Numbered from the stretch's first letter, positions 1 to 8,655 are shown. The stretch: 64,000 nucleotides of DNA from Streptomyces malaysiensis subsp. samsunensis (GCF_024519315.1 NZ_JANIIC010000002.1:186001-250000); one strand, 5' to 3'. Translations and numbers: made by a program. The notes: generated by a model not told the origin, from the sequence alone.

Positions 1-822
1 CGCCGCGCCGCCCGCCCCGTACTCGTAGAAGCCGCGGCCCGCCTTCACCCCCACCAGACCGGCCGTCACCATATGGGCCAGGGTGGGCGCGGGCGCGTAC
101 CGCGGATCACCGGTGCGCTCGTACAGCGCCTCCAGGGAGTCCCGCGCGGTGTCCAGGCCCATGGCGTCCAGCTGGGCCAGCGGCCCCATGGGCAGTCCGC
201 AGCCCAGGGTCATGGCGGTGTCGATGCTGTCGCGCGAGGCGTAGCGCCGCTCGTACATGGCCACCGCGTTGTTGAGGTACGCCATGGTGAGCGCGCCCCC
301 GATGAAGCCCGGCCGGTCGGCCACCGGCACCGGGATCCGGCCCAGGTCGCGGATCAGCTCCCGGACGTCCGCCAGCACCGCGTCCGCGGTGAGCGGGGTG
401 CCCACCACCTCCACCGCCGGGGCCTCGCGGTCGGGTCCCAGCGGGAAGAGGTGCAGCCCCACCGTGCGGTCGGTCCGCCCGGAGCCGAAGGCGATCTCCG
501 TCACCGGGAGCCCGGTGGTCGTGGTGGCGAACACCGTCTCCGGCGGACACTCGGCGTGGGCGCGGGCGAGCAGCCGGCGCTTGGTCTCCAGCCGTTCGGG
601 GACCGCCTCGACCACCAGATCGGCCCGTGCGGCGGCCGCCGGGTCGGTGGTGAACTCGACGGCGGATTCCGCCGCGGTCACCCGCTCCCGGCCGCGCCGC
701 AGGGCCGGTTCGTCCCGCTCCACGGCGATCACCCGCCGGCCGCCGCGGACCAGGGCGTCCACGAGGTGGCGGCCGGTGGTGCCGAGCCCGAACACCGCGA
801 CGGTGGAAAAGCGCTGTGCCAT
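1..822 (-). CDS. 3-hydroxyacyl-CoA dehydrogenase, NAD-dependent (3' end outside window)
   Basis: Oxidises a 3-hydroxyacyl-CoA or reduces a 3-oxoacyl-CoA with NAD(H). The N-terminus has a Rossmann fold with FGLGTTGRHL at residues 10-19; a mid-domain ATTTTGLPVTEIA segment and HLFPLGP follow, and the C-terminal domain begins near FIGGALTMAYLNNA. The frame is open to the window edge, so at least 274 residues are encoded and the 3' end is missing. The ATG at 822 follows AAAGGA at a spacing of about 8 and starts 14 bases after a truncated KAS III gene. Together the pair resembles the condensation and reduction steps for alkylmalonyl-CoA extender units; that role is inference. Housekeeping beta-oxidation or PHB metabolism is the alternative. 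Confidence 0.85.
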   Translation of the reverse strand, partial: MAQRFSTVAVFGLGTTGRHLVDALVRGGRRVIAVERDEPALRRGRERVTAAESAVEFTTDPAAAARADLVVEAVPERLETKRRLLARAHAECPPETVFATTTTGLPVTEIAFGSGRTDRTVGLHLFPLGPDREAPAVEVVGTPLTADAVLADVRELIRDLGRIPVPVADRPGFIGGALTMAYLNNAVAMYERRYASRDSIDTAMTLGCGLPMGPLAQLDAMGLDTARDSLEALYERTGDPRYAPAPTLAHMVTAGLVGVKAGRGFYEYGAGGAA

Positions 823-836
823 GCCGATGAGTCCTT

Positions 837-1214
837 TCACTGGCCGGTACCTTGCGTGTGCTCACGGACCGCGGCGCCCGGAGCGCCGATCCGGTGCCGC
901 ACCGGACAGGCGGTGGCGGGCCGGGGGTGATCGGGGGTCGAGGTGGCGACCACGATCCGGCCGAGCTGATCGGCGCGGATCCCGGCGTCCGCGAGGGCGG
1001 CGCGGGCAGCCTCCACGGCGGGATCGGAGGTGGCCTCGTGGTCGGCGGCGTAACAACGGCTGTGGATCCCGGCCTTAACGGAGATCCGCTCCGGGGTCGT
1101 CCCCGCGCGTTCGGCCACCAGCTCGTTGGACACGGTCCCGGCGGGCGGATACGAGCCGGTGCCGAGGGTCCCGATGGGCCGGCCACCGGGTGTCCGGACC
1201 GGGTGCTCGGTCAT
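837..1214 (-). pseudogene. Truncated beta-ketoacyl-ACP synthase III (FabH-like) remnant
   Basis: About 125 residues match the N-terminal third of KAS III: GTGSYPP near the start, a VAERAGTTPERI segment, and VVATSTPDHPRPATACPV followed by RHRIGAP. In intact enzymes the catalytic Cys follows within a few residues. Here the frame passes into AVREHTQGTGQ and stops, and the hydroxyacyl-CoA dehydrogenase begins at once. Catalytic Cys, His and Asn are all absent, so it cannot work as a KAS III. The ATG at 1214 has GGGAG six bases upstream; an in-frame ATG at 1232 is possible. A deletion that removed the 3' two thirds and brought the next gene close is the simplest explanation. Confidence 0.75.
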
Positions 1215-1387
1215 CCGGGTCTCCCGGCCCACGCGGCCGCCGCCTTCGCCGGTGCCGTCGCTGTCGTCGCGGTTCGCGGGGTGCGGCAGTGCTCACGAAG
1301 AAGGCGGTGCTCGAGAAGAAGCATTGAGTGGTTCCCTCCGGATCCATGCCGGGCTTCGACGCTACGGACCGGGCACGGCACGGATAA

Positions 1388-1418
1388 CCCCTAACCCATC
1401 ACCCCCCTAGGCCCCCTA
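1388..1418 (-). promoter_or_regulatory. Three TAGGGG direct repeats upstream of the KAS III remnant
   Basis: On the minus strand TAGGGG occurs at 1418-1413, 1409-1404 and 1393-1388, with starts 9 and 16 bases apart. They sit in the gap between the divergent KAS III remnant and the lipase maturation factor-like gene, so an activator site is possible. No matching regulator was identified, and G-rich chance repeats are not excluded. Confidence 0.25.
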
Positions 1419-1526
1419 CCGGGCGAACTCCGCACCGCCGCAGACCCGTGCGCATGGCGGGCACCCGCCGGAGGTGGTACCGGATACATGCAGGCCAACC
1501 GCAGACAGGCCCAGGGAGCGGCCCCC

Positions 1527-2972
1527 ATGGAGTGGTTCACCTCATCCGACTACTGGCTGAGCCGGCTGGTCTTCCAACGGGGTCTGGCCGCCGTCTATCT
1601 GATCGCCTTTGTGGTGGCGGCCCGGCAGGGCCGGGCGCTGCTCGGCGAGCGCGGGCTGACCCCGGTGCCGCGCTTCCTCGCGCAGGTGCCGTTCGGGCGC
1701 TCGCCCAGCCTGTTCCATCTGCACTACTCCGACCGGTTCTTCGTCTGCTGCGCCTGGCTGGGGGCCGCCCTGTCGGTCGCGCTGCTGGTGGGGGCCGGGG
1801 ACCGGGCGCCACTGGCGGTCGCGATGGTGGCGTGGCTGGTGCTGTGGCTGCTGTATCTGTCGATCGTCAATGTGGGACAGGTGTGGTACGGCTTCGGCTG
1901 GGAGTCCCTGCTGCTCGAGGCGGGGTTCCTCGCCGTGTTCCTGGGCAACGGGCGCACCGCGCCGCCCGTGCTCATCCTGTGGCTGCTGCGCTGGCTGCTG
2001 TTCCGGGTGGAGTTCGGCGCCGGGCTGATCAAGATCCGTGGGGACCGCTGCTGGCGGGACTTGACCTGTCTGTACTACCACCATGAGACCCAGCCGATGC
2101 CGGGTCCGCTGAGCTGGTTCTTCCACCATCTGCCGAAGCCGCTGCACCGGGTGGAGGTGGCGGCCAACCATACGGCGCAGCTGATCGTGCCCGTGGTGCT
2201 GTTCACCCCGCAGCCGGTCGCGAGCGTGGCCGCGGGGATCGTCGTGGTCACCCAGCTGTGGCTGGTCGCGTCCGGGAACTTCTCCTGGCTGAACTGGCTG
2301 ACGATCCTGCTGGCCCTCCCGGCGGTCGACGGGCGCCGGGCGGCCGGGCTGCTGGGGCTGCCCGGGCCGCCGGAGCTCGCCGCTCCCCCGGTCTGGTACG
2401 AGGCGGTGGTGCTGGCGGCCACCGCGCTGGTGCTGGTGCTCAGCTACTGGCCGGCCCGCAATCTGCTGTCGGGCCGCCAGCTGATGAACTATTCGTTCAA
2501 CCCGCTGCACCTGGTCAACACCTACGGGGCCTTCGGCAGCGTCAACCGCAGTCGGCAGGAAGTGGTGATCCAGGGCACCGGCGATGCGGTGCTCACCCCG
2601 GACACGGTCTGGAAGGACTACGAGTTCCGGGGCAAGCCGGGCGATGTGCGCCGGATGCCGCGCCAGTACGCCCCGTACCATCTGCGGCTGGACTGGATGA
2701 TGTGGTTCGCGGGGATCTCACCGGCCTACGCCGGGTCGTGGTTCACCCCGCTGATCGGCAAGCTGCTGGTCAACGACCGGGCGACGGTGCGCCTGCTGCG
2801 GGCCACGCCCTTCCCGGGGGCGCCGCCCACCCATCTGCGCGCGCGGCTGTATCTCTACCGCTTCACCACCCCGGCGGAGCGGCGGGCCACCGGGGCCTGG
2901 TGGCACCGGACCCTGCTGGGCGAGTTCCTGCCGCCGGTCAGGCTGGAAGACCACGACTCGCCGCGGGTGTGA
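1527..2972 (+). CDS. Lipase maturation factor-like multi-pass membrane protein
   Basis: About 481 residues with many hydrophobic segments in the first two thirds. It carries signatures of the lipase maturation factor (LMF1-like) family: YWLSRLVFQRGLAAVYL near the start, QVWYGFGWESLLLEAGF, a RVEFGAGLIKIRGD block, then LTCLYYHHETQPMPGP. The C-terminal part has LVNTYGAFGSV and a soluble YEFRGKPGDVRRMP stretch typical of the family. In vertebrates LMF1 assists folding of secreted lipases; the bacterial role is unknown. The ATG at 1527 has AGGGAG 9 bases upstream and matches the usual family start, so it was preferred to the in-frame ATG at 1488. Transcribed alone. Confidence 0.85.
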   Translation: MEWFTSSDYWLSRLVFQRGLAAVYLIAFVVAARQGRALLGERGLTPVPRFLAQVPFGRSPSLFHLHYSDRFFVCCAWLGAALSVALLVGAGDRAPLAVAMVAWLVLWLLYLSIVNVGQVWYGFGWESLLLEAGFLAVFLGNGRTAPPVLILWLLRWLLFRVEFGAGLIKIRGDRCWRDLTCLYYHHETQPMPGPLSWFFHHLPKPLHRVEVAANHTAQLIVPVVLFTPQPVASVAAGIVVVTQLWLVASGNFSWLNWLTILLALPAVDGRRAAGLLGLPGPPELAAPPVWYEAVVLAATALVLVLSYWPARNLLSGRQLMNYSFNPLHLVNTYGAFGSVNRSRQEVVIQGTGDAVLTPDTVWKDYEFRGKPGDVRRMPRQYAPYHLRLDWMMWFAGISPAYAGSWFTPLIGKLLVNDRATVRLLRATPFPGAPPTHLRARLYLYRFTTPAERRATGAWWHRTLLGEFLPPVRLEDHDSPRV

Positions 2973-3312
2973 CACCAGGCCGGCCGACACTCAGGCGGCG
3001 GCGCCCTTCGCGTTCGGAGTCTCGGCGCCCGGCGGGGGGGTTGCGCAGCACGGCGTAGCCGACGCCGACGCCCACCGCGATGGGCCACTCCAGCACTCCG
3101 GCGAGGCCCATCGCGCCGAGGCCGAGGTAGAGCGGAAGCCCGCCCTTGGCGGGCAGGACCCGCCGTGCGGTCCTGATCGGCACCGCGGCCACATTCGCCG
3201 TGGCCATGGCGACACGGGGAACGGTGAAGGTGACCGTGCGGTCGTTCTTCCCGGAGGACGTGCCCGTCTTCCGGGTGTCGGTGGTCTTGGGTGTCGTCGT
3301 CGCTGCGCTCAC
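2938..3312 (-). CDS. Small membrane protein, probably frameshifted near its 3' end
   Basis: GTG start at 3312 behind an excellent GGAGGAAGG site. Residues 1-50 are polar, rich in Thr and Lys; residues 58-88 form one or two hydrophobic helices (PLYLGLGAMGLAGVLEWPI then AVGVGVGYAVL). No catalytic motif is seen. As written the frame runs to 2938 and overlaps the convergent neighbour by 35 bases with an Arg-rich tail. Removing one base from the run of seven G at 3044-3050 instead gives a short tail AETPNAKGAAA and a stop at 2991, clear of the neighbour. It is divergent from the P-type ATPase, so the two may share control. Confidence 0.6.
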   Translation of the reverse strand: MSAATTTPKTTDTRKTGTSSGKNDRTVTFTVPRVAMATANVAAVPIRTARRVLPAKGGLPLYLGLGAMGLAGVLEWPIAVGVGVGYAVLRNPPAGRRDSEREGRRRLSVGRPGVTPAASRGLPA

Positions 3313-3417
3313 GCCTTCCTCCTGCCAGATGCCCCTTTGATTACTTTATGGCGGAATTAGGTAAGTATAGGCCGATTTCACGAACCCGGCATACCAGGAC
3401 CGAGGGGAGAGCAGCGG
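3313..3417. promoter_or_regulatory. Divergent promoter region, unusually A+T-rich
   Basis: The gap between the small membrane protein and the ATPase contains a stretch at 3335-3378 far richer in A+T than its surroundings, with TTGATT at 3338, TTTATGG, and TAAGTATAG near 3361. It probably holds promoters in both directions, but no pair of hexamers with 17-base spacing is convincing. Confidence 0.35.
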
Positions 3418-6400
3418 GTGCTGCCCATCACTACGCTCACGGGCCTCGTCTCCGCACCGTCCCGCGGAATCAGCGGTCTGCGGCTGCGGCTCGCGGACAT
3501 CTCCGACGTCCTGCGCGACACCGGCGACCGGCGCACCAGCCGGCGGGTGTGGACCCGGGCGGGGCGGGCCCATATGGAGGTACGCGGGCTGACCGGCCAC
3601 GGGGCGGGCCATGAACGGCTGGTCCATGAGCTGGAGTCCGCGCTGCGGCAGGTGAAGGGCGTCAACTGGGCCGGGGTGAACGCGTCGCTCGGCCAGGTGC
3701 TGGTCGACTTCGACGAGGACGAGCTCGGCCCCGAGGACGTACTGGAGGTGGTCGAACGCGTCGAGGCGGCCCATGGGACGGGCGCGGACGACTTCCCGGC
3801 GGGCCGTCCGCAACCGCCGTTCGCCTCCACACCGGCGACGCTCGCCGCGACCGCGCTCGCCGCCGACTGCCTCGGCCTGGCGACGGCCGCCATCCGGCGG
3901 GTGACGATGCGGCCCGCGCTCTCCCCCACGCTGCGGATCCCGACGGTGATGGCGGAGATCCAGCCGCGGCTGCGCGGTGTGCTGGAGTCCCGGCTCGGCC
4001 GCGCCCAGGCCGACGCGCTGATCGGCGTGTCGAACGCCGTGGTGCACGCCCTGACCAGGGGCGAGGCCCCGCTCGCCCTGGACGCGCTGCAACGTCTGCT
4101 GCAACTCGCCGAGATCCGCGGCCGGCAGACCGTATGGCGGCGCCGCGAGCCCGAGTTGGTGGCGGACGGCGACGGGCTCCCGGAGCGCTCGCGCCCGGCC
4201 GCACCCCGGCCCGCTCCCCTGCCTCCCGGGCCGGTGGAGACCTGTGTCGACCGCACCTCGCTGGCCTCGCTGTCCGGTGCGGGCGGGCTGCTGGCGTGGA
4301 CCCGCGACCTCGAGCAGGCAGGTAAGGCGCTGCTGGCCACCGTGCCGAAGGCGGCCGCGATGGGCCGGGAGGCGTTCGCCGCCCGGCTGGGCGACGTACT
4401 GGCGCGGGACGGTGTGGTGCCCATGGACGGCACCGCGCTGCGGCTGCTGGACCGCGTGTCGGCGGTGCTGATCGACGCGCGGGTGCTGTGCGCCGGCCGG
4501 CCGCGGCTGCTGTCGGTCGCCGCCGTCGGCGACCTCGGGGAGGCCGAGGCATGGAGCGCCGCGCAGTCCGTCCTGGACCGCCGCCCGCTGCGGGAGCTGT
4601 CCGGCGACGGGCCCTGGACGCGCGGACCCTGGCGGCTGGAGCGGCCCCATGAACTCCCCGCGGCGCTCCCGGCGAGTCCGCCGGCCCTGACCGCGGACCT
4701 GTACGGCGCGGACGGCCGGCGGCAGGCCCGGGTCCGGATCGGCTGCGAACTCGACCCACTGGCCGACGCCCTGGTGGCGGCGGCCCGCCGCGGCGCGCGG
4801 CGACTGGTGCTCACCCACCACGCCAGTACGGACGAGATCGCTCCCTGGGCCGATGAGCTGCTCCCGCCCGGCGCGTCGTTCCCCGACACGGTGCGCCGCC
4901 TCCAGCTCGACGGTCACGGCGTGCTGGTGATCAGCGGCGCGGACGACGAGGCGCTGGGCGCGGCCGATCTCGGCGTCGCCGTCATGGCGCGCGGTGCGGG
5001 CCGGGTGTGCTGGTCGGCCGATCTGCTCTGCGGCCCCGGACTGGTCCACGCGTGGCGTGTCCTGCGGGCCCTGGAGGACGCGCGCTCGGTCAGCCGGCGC
5101 TCGGCCCGGCTGTCGACGGGCGGGTCCGCGCTCGGCGCGCTGATCGCCGCGGCGGGGACCCGGCCCGCGGTGGCCGGGCTCGCCACCTCTCCGGTGTACA
5201 GCGCGGCGTTCCTGGCCATGCTCGGCGGGATCCGCGCGGCGCGCCGGGTGGAGCGCCGCCCCGCGCCGGCGCCCCGCGTCCGCGGCAACTGGCACGCCCT
5301 GGGCGCGCGGGAGACCCTCAGCGTGCTGTGCGCCTTCCGGGAGAACGGGACGGAGCCGCCCGACGGCTCGGGCGCGCCCCACGGCGCGGGCCCCGGGGAA
5401 CCGGGCGCGGCTCCAGGGGACCCGGGCGCGTCGCGGTCCTCCCGGGCGCTGTGGGCCGACGCGACACGCCTCGTGCCCAATGCGGCCGGGACGGACGTAC
5501 GGGCCGGGGCGCCCGGTGCCGTGGGAGCCGGTGCCATGGGGGCCGGTGCCATGGGGGCCGGTGCCGTGGGGGCCGGTGTCGTAGGGGCCGGTGCCGTGGG
5601 GGCCGCCGCCTCCCGTTTCGTGGCCCTGGCCCGGAACACCGCCTCGCTGGTGAACGCGGTGCGCGAGGAGCTGCACGATCCGCTCACCCCCGTGCTGGCG
5701 CTCGGCGCCGCGGCCTCCGCGGCGGTGGGATCCGGGGTGGACTCCTTCCTCGTCCTCAGCGTGATGGCGGGCAACGCGGTGATCAGCGGCGCACAGCGGC
5801 TGCGGGCCGAGCGCTCGCTGCGCGGCCTGCTGCTGAGCGAGCGGATGAACGGCCGGCTGGTCGGCTGGGCGCCCGCGATGTCCCTGGCGGACGGGGTGGC
5901 GGCGGACCGGGAGGTGTTCTTCGCGGGGCTGACCACCGCCCCGGTGCACACGGTGGCCGCCGAGGAGCTGCGGGTCGGGGACATCGTCGCGCTGCGGCCC
6001 TCGGACGTCGTACCGGCCGACGCGAGGCTGCTGGTCAGCGAACGGCTGGAGCTGGACGAGGCCGGGCTGACCGGCGAGTCCGGGCCGGTCGCCAAGGACC
6101 CGGCCGCCACTCCGGGCGCCGACCTCGCGGACCGCTCCTGCATGGTCTACCAGGGCTGCACGGTGCTCGCCGGAACCGGATACGCCGTGGTCGTGGCCGC
6201 CGGAGCACAGACCGAGGCGGGGCGCGCCGCCGAACTGGCCGGGCGCCCCATCGCGCCCATCGGGATCGAGGGCCGGCTGGCCGCGCTCACCAAGGTCGCG
6301 CTGCCCGCCACCGGCCTCGGCGGCGCCGCCGTCACCCTGCTGGGGCTGCTGCACGGGGCGCCGGTGCGCGAGGCGCTGTCCACCGGAGTGGCCATCGCGG

Positions 6401-8250
6401 TGGCCGCCGTGCCCGAGGGGCTGCCGCTGGTGGCCACGGTGGCGCAGTCCGCCGCGGCGCGCCGGCTCTCGCACCGCGGGGTGCTGACACGTTCGCCACG
6501 GGTGCTGGAGGCCCTGGGCCGGGTGGACATCGTCTGCTTCGACAAGACCGGCACCCTGACCGAGGGCCGGCTGGCCGTGGCCCGGGTCGCCGCGTACGAC
6601 CACGAGCTGCCGACCGGCAGCGCGCTGGGCGAGCGGCTGCTGCGCACGGCGGCCCGCGCCTGCCCCGAGGGCGGACGGGCGCTGGCCCACGCCACCGACC
6701 AGGCCGTCATCGACGCCGCGGCGGCGCACTGCGACGGGGACGGCGTGTGGCGTCCGGTGTCCGAACTGCCCTTCGAGGCCAGCCGGGGATTCTCGGCGTG
6801 TCTGGGCACCGAGTCCGGGCGCCCGCACCTGGCCGTCAAGGGTGCGCCCGAGATCGTGCTCGCCCGATGCGCCTACACCCTGAGCCCCGGGGCGGCGGAC
6901 GACACCATGCCACTGAGCCCGATGGCGGCGTACGACACCGGGCCGCTGCCCCCGGGGGCAGCGGACGGCACCATGCCACTGACCCCGGGGGCGGCCGACG
7001 GCACCAGGCCACTGACCCCGGAACGGCTGCGCGCCACCGAGCGCCTGCTGCACTCGCTGGCCTCCGACGGGCTGCGGGTGCTGGCGGTGGCCGAGACCCG
7101 GCCCGCCGGGTCCGACACGCCGACAACGGAAGTGGCCGCGATCGCCCGGGAGCTCACCCTGCTGGGCTTCATCGCCATCGCCGACACCACGCGGCCGGGC
7201 GCCGCCGAGACCGTCAAGCGGCTGACGGACGCCGGGGTACGCGTCGCCATGGTCACCGGCGACCACCCGACCACGGCGGTCGCCATCGCCCGGGAGCTCG
7301 GCATCGCGGACGCCGAGCCGGTGCTCACCGGGGCGGAGCTGGACACCCTGCCCGAGGGCGAGCGGGTCGAGCGGATCACCCGTACCACCGTCTTCGCCCG
7401 GGTCTCCCCCGAGCACAAGGTCCGTATCGTCCAGGCGCTGCGGCAGGCCGGACAGGTGGTGGCCATGACCGGGGACGGGGTGAACGACGCGGCCGCGATC
7501 CGCCTCGCGGACATCGGCATCGGACTGTCCGCACGCGGCTCGGCCTCGGCCCGCGCCGCCGCGGACCTGGTCCTCACCGACCCGGACCCGACCCGGATCC
7601 TCGACGCGCTGCGGGAGGGCAGGGCGCTGTGGCGCAGTGTGCGCGACGCGGTGGCGATCCTGGTCGGCGGGAACGCGGGCGAGGTCGCCTTCACCCTGCT
7701 CGGCGCGGCGGTGGCCGGACGGGCCCCGCTGGGCACCCGTCAGCTGCTCCTGGTGAATCTGCTCACCGATATGCTGCCCGCCCTCGCGGTGGCCCTGGCC
7801 CGGGCGCGGCGTCCGGAGCGCGCCAAGTCCGGTGAGGACCCGCTGGTGGGCGGCCCCGCATCCGCGCTGTTCGGCTCCGATCTGGGCCGTATCCTCGCGG
7901 TGCGCGGCAGCGCCACCGCACTGGGCGCGGCCGCGGCCTGGCAGTGCGGACGGATGACGGGCCGGGCCCGGCGGGCGAGCACCATGGGGCTCGCGGCGCT
8001 GGTCGGCACCCAGCTGGGCCAGACCTTCATGACCGACTGGCACAGCCCGCTGGTGCTGGTCACCAGCCTGGCGTCGGCGGCCACGCTGTTCGCCATCGTG
8101 GAGACTCCGGTGGTCAGCCACTTCTTCGGCTGTACGCCCCTGGGCCCGATGGCCTGGTCGGTCGTCGGAGTCTGCTCGGCCGGTGCCACCCTGGGGGCGG
8201 CCGTCGCACCCCGGCTGCTCTTCCCCCGGCGGATGCCGCTCGCGGTCTGA
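3418..8250 (+). CDS. Very large P-type cation-transporting ATPase (CtpH/CtpI-like)
   Basis: 1610 residues, well above the roughly 900 of ordinary P-type pumps and near mycobacterial CtpH/CtpI. A heavy-metal-associated-like domain at about 60-120 and a long region of unknown function precede the ATPase core. Core motifs: TGES at 885-888 (actuator), PEGLP starting at P999 (ion-binding helix, P2-like), DKTGT with phosphorylated D1042, and GDGVND at 1352-1357. Membrane segments flank these. Tandem-repeat insertions lie at residues 700-729, before the pump core, and 1157-1200, in the nucleotide-binding domain. GTG start follows GAGGGGAG. The transported ion cannot be read from sequence; the PEGLP motif hints at Ca2+-type pumps. 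Confidence 0.9.
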   Translation: MLPITTLTGLVSAPSRGISGLRLRLADISDVLRDTGDRRTSRRVWTRAGRAHMEVRGLTGHGAGHERLVHELESALRQVKGVNWAGVNASLGQVLVDFDEDELGPEDVLEVVERVEAAHGTGADDFPAGRPQPPFASTPATLAATALAADCLGLATAAIRRVTMRPALSPTLRIPTVMAEIQPRLRGVLESRLGRAQADALIGVSNAVVHALTRGEAPLALDALQRLLQLAEIRGRQTVWRRREPELVADGDGLPERSRPAAPRPAPLPPGPVETCVDRTSLASLSGAGGLLAWTRDLEQAGKALLATVPKAAAMGREAFAARLGDVLARDGVVPMDGTALRLLDRVSAVLIDARVLCAGRPRLLSVAAVGDLGEAEAWSAAQSVLDRRPLRELSGDGPWTRGPWRLERPHELPAALPASPPALTADLYGADGRRQARVRIGCELDPLADALVAAARRGARRLVLTHHASTDEIAPWADELLPPGASFPDTVRRLQLDGHGVLVISGADDEALGAADLGVAVMARGAGRVCWSADLLCGPGLVHAWRVLRALEDARSVSRRSARLSTGGSALGALIAAAGTRPAVAGLATSPVYSAAFLAMLGGIRAARRVERRPAPAPRVRGNWHALGARETLSVLCAFRENGTEPPDGSGAPHGAGPGEPGAAPGDPGASRSSRALWADATRLVPNAAGTDVRAGAPGAVGAGAMGAGAMGAGAVGAGVVGAGAVGAAASRFVALARNTASLVNAVREELHDPLTPVLALGAAASAAVGSGVDSFLVLSVMAGNAVISGAQRLRAERSLRGLLLSERMNGRLVGWAPAMSLADGVAADREVFFAGLTTAPVHTVAAEELRVGDIVALRPSDVVPADARLLVSERLELDEAGLTGESGPVAKDPAATPGADLADRSCMVYQGCTVLAGTGYAVVVAAGAQTEAGRAAELAGRPIAPIGIEGRLAALTKVALPATGLGGAAVTLLGLLHGAPVREALSTGVAIAVAAVPEGLPLVATVAQSAAARRLSHRGVLTRSPRVLEALGRVDIVCFDKTGTLTEGRLAVARVAAYDHELPTGSALGERLLRTAARACPEGGRALAHATDQAVIDAAAAHCDGDGVWRPVSELPFEASRGFSACLGTESGRPHLAVKGAPEIVLARCAYTLSPGAADDTMPLSPMAAYDTGPLPPGAADGTMPLTPGAADGTRPLTPERLRATERLLHSLASDGLRVLAVAETRPAGSDTPTTEVAAIARELTLLGFIAIADTTRPGAAETVKRLTDAGVRVAMVTGDHPTTAVAIARELGIADAEPVLTGAELDTLPEGERVERITRTTVFARVSPEHKVRIVQALRQAGQVVAMTGDGVNDAAAIRLADIGIGLSARGSASARAAADLVLTDPDPTRILDALREGRALWRSVRDAVAILVGGNAGEVAFTLLGAAVAGRAPLGTRQLLLVNLLTDMLPALAVALARARRPERAKSGEDPLVGGPASALFGSDLGRILAVRGSATALGAAAAWQCGRMTGRARRASTMGLAALVGTQLGQTFMTDWHSPLVLVTSLASAATLFAIVETPVVSHFFGCTPLGPMAWSVVGVCSAGATLGAAVAPRLLFPRRMPLAV
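5515..5604 (+). repeat. Six 15-bp tandem repeats inside the P-type ATPase gene
   Basis: Six contiguous copies of GGTGCCATGGGGGCC or close variants encode residues 700-729 as GAVGA, GAMGA and GVVGA. The unit is a multiple of three, so copy number can change without breaking the frame. The repeat links the N-terminal extension to the pump core. Confidence 0.9.
6886..7017 (+). repeat. Four 33-bp repeats in the ATPase nucleotide-binding domain
   Basis: Four imperfect 33-base units encode 11-residue repeats of the type PGAADGTMPLT at residues 1157-1200, between ILARCAY and ERLRATERL of the nucleotide-binding domain. Units 3 and 4 are the closest pair, which suggests recent duplication. They sit where other pumps have a short loop. 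Confidence 0.85.
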
Positions 8251-8368
8251 ACGCGTCACCCGGGAACGGGACATCTCAGGCGTTTCTCACCCAGATCTTT
8301 CCTTTCATTCACCGAATGGTTACCTGGTGTGCGCCGCCCGCTTCCCGGCCCGGGTCAACCTACGAACT

Positions 8369-8389
8369 GGAAGCGGATGCCTCGCTTCC
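8369..8389 (+). promoter_or_regulatory. Perfect hairpin in the leader of the 42-aa peptide gene
   Basis: GGAAGCG and CGCTTCC form a 7-bp stem around a 7-base loop, ending 27 bases before the ATG at 8417. It could be a transcriptional terminator for the ATPase or a leader structure of the peptide mRNA. No U-tract follows. Confidence 0.4.
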
Positions 8390-8416
8390 GCTCGTGTTCC
8401 ATCCAGTGAGGTACCC

Positions 8417-8545
8417 ATGGCCAATATCCTGACGACCGTCCTGGTCAAGCTGGCCCAGATCGCCCTGGAGGCGCTGGTCGCCCAGCTCGCGAAGTCGCTT
8501 CTGACAGCGGCCTTCAGGCCGGCCGCCGCGCCGGCCGCCGCCTGA
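8417..8545 (+). CDS. 42-residue amphipathic peptide, function unknown
   Basis: Begins MANILTTVLVKLAQIALEAL and ends in an Ala/Pro tail. Residues 3-32 should form one continuous helix with Leu, Ile, Val and Ala on one face and Lys, Gln, Glu and Ser on the other. There is no Cys, no signal-peptide cleavage site and no known motif. GAGG lies 7 bases before the ATG. It stands 166 bases after the ATPase stop and is closed by an 18-bp perfect terminator hairpin, so it is probably a real transcription unit. A membrane-active peptide (toxin, leaderless bacteriocin or small pump partner) is inference from shape alone. Confidence 0.6.
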   Translation: MANILTTVLVKLAQIALEALVAQLAKSLLTAAFRPAAAPAAA

Positions 8546-8607
8546 TACGCCCATCAAGGCTTCATCGTCATCAAGGCCCGGAAACGCCATGCCGCTCCCG
8601 GGCCTTC

Positions 8608-8655
8608 CGTACGGCCACTGAGCGGCGCCGCTCGGCCCCGCTCAGTGGCCGTACG
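8608..8655. terminator. Strong bidirectional terminator, 18-bp perfect stem
   Basis: CGTACGGCCACTGAGCGG at 8608-8625 pairs exactly with CCGCTCAGTGGCCGTACG at 8638-8655 around a 12-base loop. It lies between the convergent peptide gene and CDF exporter gene, and the right arm contains the exporter's stop codon and last codons. Confidence 0.9.

Noticed and set aside
1211..1324. A 37-codon minus-strand frame starting MLLLEHRLLREH whose stop overlaps the KAS III remnant start (ATGA)
   Set aside because: The later half is Ala/Thr/Arg low complexity and there is no ribosome site; the overlap may be chance.
3346..8274. A 1642-codon open frame on the minus strand over the whole P-type ATPase gene
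   Set aside because: Its protein is Gly/Arg/Gln/His-rich and repetitive, with no domain, and it mirrors codon positions of the real gene. Long antisense frames are normal in 73% G+C coding DNA.
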